DNA of 8,202 nt from an uncultured Erysipelotrichaceae bacterium (GTDB taxonomy: Bacteria > Bacillota_I > Bacilli_A > RF39 > UBA660): assembly GCA_902768065.1 (NCBI GenBank), contig CACXJP010000069.1, positions 1 through 8,202 on the forward strand. The letters are read 5' to 3'. A program made the position numbers and the translations under genes. Positions 5,506-8,202 of the stretch are shown piece after piece. Within the stretch, counting starts at the first letter, position 1. The number at the start of each line of letters is the position of its first letter. The notes beneath the pieces were generated by a model that saw only the letters and a list, made by a program, of their open reading frames with translations, did no database searches and was not told where the DNA came from.

Positions 5506-6219
5506 ATGTATATTTTAATAATTGCTTTGATTATAGTTTTTATTTTGTTAATTGTTACTATTCTAGGTGTTTTTGCTTATTTAAAAATAAGGGCAAGAAG
5601 ATTTCTTGATGATGCAGGTTTTGCAGGTATGAGTTTGGGTGAGGTTATTCAGGAAGCTAAATTAGAAGATCAAGAGGTTCCTAAGTCTTTGTCAAGTATG
5701 GATAGTATATATCTAGAAAATATAAAAAGAGATTTTCCAAGTATAAATATTAATGAAATTAAAAGTCAGGCGGAGAAAATAATACTTGATTCTTATAATG
5801 CTATTGAAAAGAAAAACTCAACTGGATTAAAAGGAAAAATAAAGAGTTTTACAGATGATTTAATTAATGACTATAAGGGAAAGGATGTAAGATTTGATAA
5901 TTTTAAAATACATAATACAGCTGTAGCTAGATACACGAATGATAGAGGTGTTGCAACAATCACATTTGGTACTAGTTTTGAATATAATTTAGTTATTAAT
6001 GGAAAGAGTGTTAAAACACAGGATAGAATTAAAACTGAATTTATATATGTTATTGATATGGATAAGGTTCCAGCAGATTTAAAGGCTTTTGGAATTAACT
6101 GTCCAAATTGTGGTAGTCCAATAAAGAGTCTAGGTGAGAAATCCTGTGCTTATTGTGGTAGTGCGGTTAGAGAGGTATTTGGACATTTATTTACATGTAA
6201 TAATATTGTTAGATATTAA
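5506..6219 (+). CDS. TIM44-like domain protein with C-terminal zinc ribbon
   Basis: This 237-residue protein starts with one transmembrane helix (about 3-25) followed by positive residues (KIRARR), which places the rest in the cytoplasm. A Gly/Asp-rich linker leads to a TIM44/NTF2-like domain (about 65-188). It shows helix YLENIKRDFPSININEIKSQ, then DSYNAIEKKNSTGLKG and paired strands VRFDNFKIHNTAVARYTNDR and ATITFGTSFEYNLVI. A zinc ribbon follows, with ligands Cys199, Cys202, Cys214 and Cys217 (CPNCG and CAYCG). This domain order is that of bacterial zinc-ribbon TIM44-like proteins, whose biochemical role is unknown. Mitochondrial TIM44 is a membrane-bound import adaptor, so a membrane scaffold role is plausible but inferred. 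The ribosome binding site GGAGG (5495-5499) lies just after the HD stop. The gene precedes the YdjGHI-like cluster. Confidence 0.8.
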   Translation: MYILIIALIIVFILLIVTILGVFAYLKIRARRFLDDAGFAGMSLGEVIQEAKLEDQEVPKSLSSMDSIYLENIKRDFPSININEIKSQAEKIILDSYNAIEKKNSTGLKGKIKSFTDDLINDYKGKDVRFDNFKIHNTAVARYTNDRGVATITFGTSFEYNLVINGKSVKTQDRIKTEFIYVIDMDKVPADLKAFGINCPNCGSPIKSLGEKSCAYCGSAVREVFGHLFTCNNIVRY

Positions 6220-6234
6220 ATAGTTTGATATAAT
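6206..6234 (+). promoter_or_regulatory. Promoter of the YdjG-like gene
   Basis: TTGTTA (6206-6211) and TATAAT (6229-6234) are 17 bp apart, with an extended TGA directly before the -10. The -35 lies inside the end of the TIM44-like gene. The expected transcription start, near 6241, coincides with the ribosome binding site AGGATGTGAT. Confidence 0.78.
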
Positions 6235-6253
6235 TTTTTTAGGATGTGATACT

Positions 6254-7276
6254 ATGAAGAGTAGGTTTTTTGATGATAGTACCAATAATGTAGAAAATAT
6301 AGAAAAAACTGAAGTTGTTGAAAATCAAGAAGTTGTTTCTGAAAAAAAAGAAGAAGTGGTTGGTAATAGTAATTCTGATGGTGAGTATTTATTATCTGAT
6401 ATAGGTGGATCTTCTCATAATTATGAAGAAAATGATTATTTTGTTAAAGAACATACATGCCCTAAATGTGGAATTATGTATTATAACTCTGGTAGTGAAA
6501 GTAGTTGTATATTATGTGGTTGTGAGACCAGTTCTGGAACAGATGAATTAAGTACTGATAATTATTATTATTTGCCATTTGATAAGACTATTGATGATGC
6601 TATTAAAGAATATAAAAAATCAGTTAGATGGAAAATATTTATTCCATTAGCATTTAGAAAAAAACATGTATCTTCAAGTATTAGAAAAGTTTATTGTCCT
6701 GTCTTGGTAAAGAGTTGTAAAGTGGGTGGACAAGTAATTTTTTATGCAGCTGATAATGATAGAACAACAAAGAAATTATTGAGATATGAGGTTGGTAATA
6801 CACTAAGCGTGGAATTTGAAAATATAGTCTTCTCTCTATCTTCTAAAATTGATCACAAGAAGATAAAAGTTATGAGTGAATATGATTATAAAAATGCTTT
6901 AATATTTGATAATAATTTATTATCTGATAAGTCATTAAGTTTTATTAAAGATGATATTAAGAATTATGATGAAGTTGTTTTTAATGAAATAAGGAAGCAG
7001 GCTGTAAATATAGTTAGAGAAAGAATTAATCATGATTTAAAAAAGATAAAAGAAAATAATACTATAGTAGATACTATTTCAGAAATGAAGATTTTTTTAC
7101 CAGCTTATGCTGCATATATTACAAATAAAGATAAGAATAACTTATTCTTAATGAATGGTCAGAATGGAAATAGTTATTTAGAGTCTGAAATAAGTAAGAT
7201 AGGTGTTGTTATTATTTCAATTATTATATTTATATTTATTTTTATGATTATTTTTCTTATTTTGAATGTAATATAG
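6254..7276 (+). CDS. Zinc-ribbon protein with C-terminal membrane anchor, YdjG-like
   Basis: This 340-residue protein opens with an acidic, Val/Glu-rich disordered segment (about 11-66). A zinc ribbon follows with Cys69, Cys72, Cys85 and Cys88 (CPKCG and CILCG; Cys90 also present). LPFDKTIDDAIKEYKK (107-122) corresponds to the 'PFK-(S/T)-EEA' element that follows the ribbon in TFIIB-type zinc-ribbon membrane proteins. FLPAYAAY (281-288) and LFLMNGQNG (297-305) correspond to the family's LPVW and NGQTG elements. A single hydrophobic helix (about 316-338) ends the protein, so it is a tail-anchored cytoplasmic domain. Family, length and the following TPM and SPFH genes agree with Bacillus YdjG, part of the YdjGHI membrane-stress complex that works with PspA. 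It has its own promoter and is 8 nt from the next gene. Two usual features differ: the LPVW tryptophan is not conserved, and the first ribbon of longer relatives is absent. The role is inferred from context. Confidence 0.75.
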   Translation: MKSRFFDDSTNNVENIEKTEVVENQEVVSEKKEEVVGNSNSDGEYLLSDIGGSSHNYEENDYFVKEHTCPKCGIMYYNSGSESSCILCGCETSSGTDELSTDNYYYLPFDKTIDDAIKEYKKSVRWKIFIPLAFRKKHVSSSIRKVYCPVLVKSCKVGGQVIFYAADNDRTTKKLLRYEVGNTLSVEFENIVFSLSSKIDHKKIKVMSEYDYKNALIFDNNLLSDKSLSFIKDDIKNYDEVVFNEIRKQAVNIVRERINHDLKKIKENNTIVDTISEMKIFLPAYAAYITNKDKNNLFLMNGQNGNSYLESEISKIGVVIISIIIFIFIFMIIFLILNVI

Positions 7277-7284
7277 GAGGGGTT

Positions 7285-8076
7285 ATGAAGAAATGTATTA
7301 ATTATTTAGTAACAGTTTTTATATTATTCTTTTTATTTAATATTAATTGTTATGCTAGTACTGAAACATATACTAGAACAAGCGATAATTTAAGAATACC
7401 TAGTGATGTTGTAGCTGATAGTAGTAATTATAATGATATTATGAGTACACCTTCAGTTAATGCTGATGAAAAAGTATATGATTTTGCTAATGTATTAGAA
7501 CCTGAACAGAAAAAGTCAATATATGAGAAAGTACTTGAATACAATAAAACATCAAATTACGATGCTGTTGTTGTTACTGTTAATGACCTAGCTGGAAAAG
7601 ATGTATCACAATATGCATATGACTTTTATGATTACAATGATTTCAAGTTAGAAGGAGTAATCTTTGTTATTCATATTAGAGAAAACGATCCTGAAATTTT
7701 TATGGGGAATTGTGCTCCTAAAGGTAGTTTTTTGTTCAATATATATGATGATCTTGCGGTTAATTCTACATTGGAATACTTATATAAGAATTCAGTTGTT
7801 AAGGGTAATTATTATGAAGCTTGTTTTAACTTTGTAAAAATAGTTAATGGCCTTTATGTTCAAAAACAAAATAATAAACCTCATATTGGAGGAGGAGGTA
7901 ATGTTCCTACTATTCCGTTATTTGAATTATTGGTTATTTCTTTTGCCTTATCATTTATCATAGTTATTATACTTGTTAAAGTAACTTCAAATAGTAATCG
8001 TTTTAAATATAGTTTAAATGATAATATAAAAGAATCGTCTTTAAATATTGCTTGTGATTATGATAAAATGATTTAA
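7285..8076 (+). CDS. Secreted, membrane-anchored TPM-domain protein, YdjH-like
   Basis: This 263-residue protein has a signal peptide (hydrophobic about 7-20, probable cleavage after CYA at 24). A linker is followed by a TPM domain (about 62-190) that begins VYDFANVLEPEQKKSIYEK and continues with strand NYDAVVVTVNDLAG, helix SQYAYDFYDYNDF and strand EGVIFVIHIRE. A glycine-rich GGGGN (202-206) precedes one transmembrane helix (about 212-232), and a short cytoplasmic tail ends at 263. TPM domains (TLP18.3/Psb32/MOLO-1) occur in membrane-complex assembly proteins, and some have phosphatase activity; activity here is not shown. Ribosome binding site AGGAGG (7275-7280) overlaps the upstream stop, so it is translated from the same mRNA as the YdjG-like gene. 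The tail may be short compared with relatives, in which I recall further conserved residues. Confidence 0.82.
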   Translation: MKKCINYLVTVFILFFLFNINCYASTETYTRTSDNLRIPSDVVADSSNYNDIMSTPSVNADEKVYDFANVLEPEQKKSIYEKVLEYNKTSNYDAVVVTVNDLAGKDVSQYAYDFYDYNDFKLEGVIFVIHIRENDPEIFMGNCAPKGSFLFNIYDDLAVNSTLEYLYKNSVVKGNYYEACFNFVKIVNGLYVQKQNNKPHIGGGGNVPTIPLFELLVISFALSFIIVIILVKVTSNSNRFKYSLNDNIKESSLNIACDYDKMI

Positions 8077-8086
8077 TAAAATAAAA

Positions 8087-8124
8087 AACTTTATTTTGAT
8101 AATAAATTATTGTATAATAAAGTT
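8087..8124 (+). repeat. Perfect 9-bp inverted repeat around the SPFH promoter
   Basis: AACTTTATT (8087-8095) and AATAAAGTT (8116-8124) are exact reverse complements 20 nt apart. They bracket the -35 to -10 region, so this could be an operator. In such AT-rich DNA chance is a real alternative. Confidence 0.4.
8090..8118 (+). promoter_or_regulatory. Candidate promoter of the SPFH gene
   Basis: TATAAT (8113-8118) with a preceding TTG and a weak -35, TTTATT (8090-8095), at 17-bp spacing. The region is flanked by a 9-bp inverted repeat listed separately. The transcription start would be near 8125, about 30 nt before the ATG. Confidence 0.55.
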
Positions 8125-8154
8125 ATAAAAATTAATTAGATAAAGGAGAATTTT

Positions 8155-8202
8155 ATGGGTTTAATTAAGGCTGCAACTGCTGCAGTAAAAAGTACTCTTC
8201 AC
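8155..8202 (+). CDS. SPFH-domain protein, YdjI-like (N-terminal 16 residues only)
   Basis: The window ends after 16 codons (MGLIKAATAAVKSTLH). This start closely matches the highly conserved N-terminus of YdjI-type SPFH proteins (MGLIKAA, then a small-residue stretch, STLxDQWKE), often annotated as SPFH or 'virion core' proteins. A strong ribosome binding site, AAAGGAG (8142-8148), is 6 nt upstream. YdjI-type proteins form membrane-associated flotillin-like scaffolds and in Bacillus work with YdjG, YdjH and PspA. The position after the TPM gene supports the call. The rest of the gene, including the SPFH domain and any C-terminal zinc ribbon, is outside the window. Confidence 0.75.
   Translation, partial: MGLIKAATAAVKSTLH

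Noticed and set aside
8078..8097. All-AT hairpin AAAATAAA/TTTATTTT after the TPM gene as a terminator
   Set aside because: The stem has no G-C pair and no T-run follows, so termination is doubtful.

Overview
The window is strongly AT-rich, with all genes on the + strand and closely packed. It looks like part of a low-G+C Firmicutes (Bacilli-type) chromosome, possibly an uncultured gut lineage near the Erysipelotrichia or RF39-like groups. The support is a SpoVS relative, a T-box riboswitch on serS, AGGAGG-type ribosome binding sites, TTGnnn/TATAAT and TGnTATAAT promoters, and a D-Ala-D-Ala carboxypeptidase, which implies a peptidoglycan wall. Placement below class is inference.

Layout. 1-690 is the C-terminal part of a penicillin-binding D,D-carboxypeptidase. 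750-1718 encodes a membrane-anchored SGNH-hydrolase-like protein whose catalytic Ser, Asp and His are all replaced, and it ends in a terminator. 1782-1967 is a SpoVS relative lacking 25 internal residues, also followed by a terminator. 2031-2876 is a zinc-ribbon membrane protein resembling the DUF5684 group. 2926-3114 is a T-box leader with a probable UCU (Ser) specifier. It controls a DUF1653 gene (3149-3400) and serS (3417-4706).

After the serS terminator a new unit starts. It holds an HD-domain hydrolase (4772-5494) and a TIM44-like zinc-ribbon membrane protein (5506-6219). Next come a zinc-ribbon/C-terminal-TM protein (6254-7276), a TPM-domain secreted/membrane protein (7285-8076) and the start of an SPFH-domain protein (8155 onward). 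The last three resemble, in order and family, the YdjG-YdjH-YdjI membrane-stress module that accompanies PspA in Bacillus subtilis. No pspA is seen here. The TIM44-like protein lies where an upstream partner would be.

Most genes have their own recognisable promoter, so the window reads as a series of short transcription units. The main points for follow-up are the pseudo-SGNH protein, the shortened SpoVS, the PspA-less YdjGHI-like cluster, the T-box pairing of DUF1653 with serS, and the archaeal-like signature of the SerRS. I found no CRISPR array, tRNA, rRNA or insertion sequence. The longest stretch without a gene (2877-3148) is filled by a promoter and the T-box.
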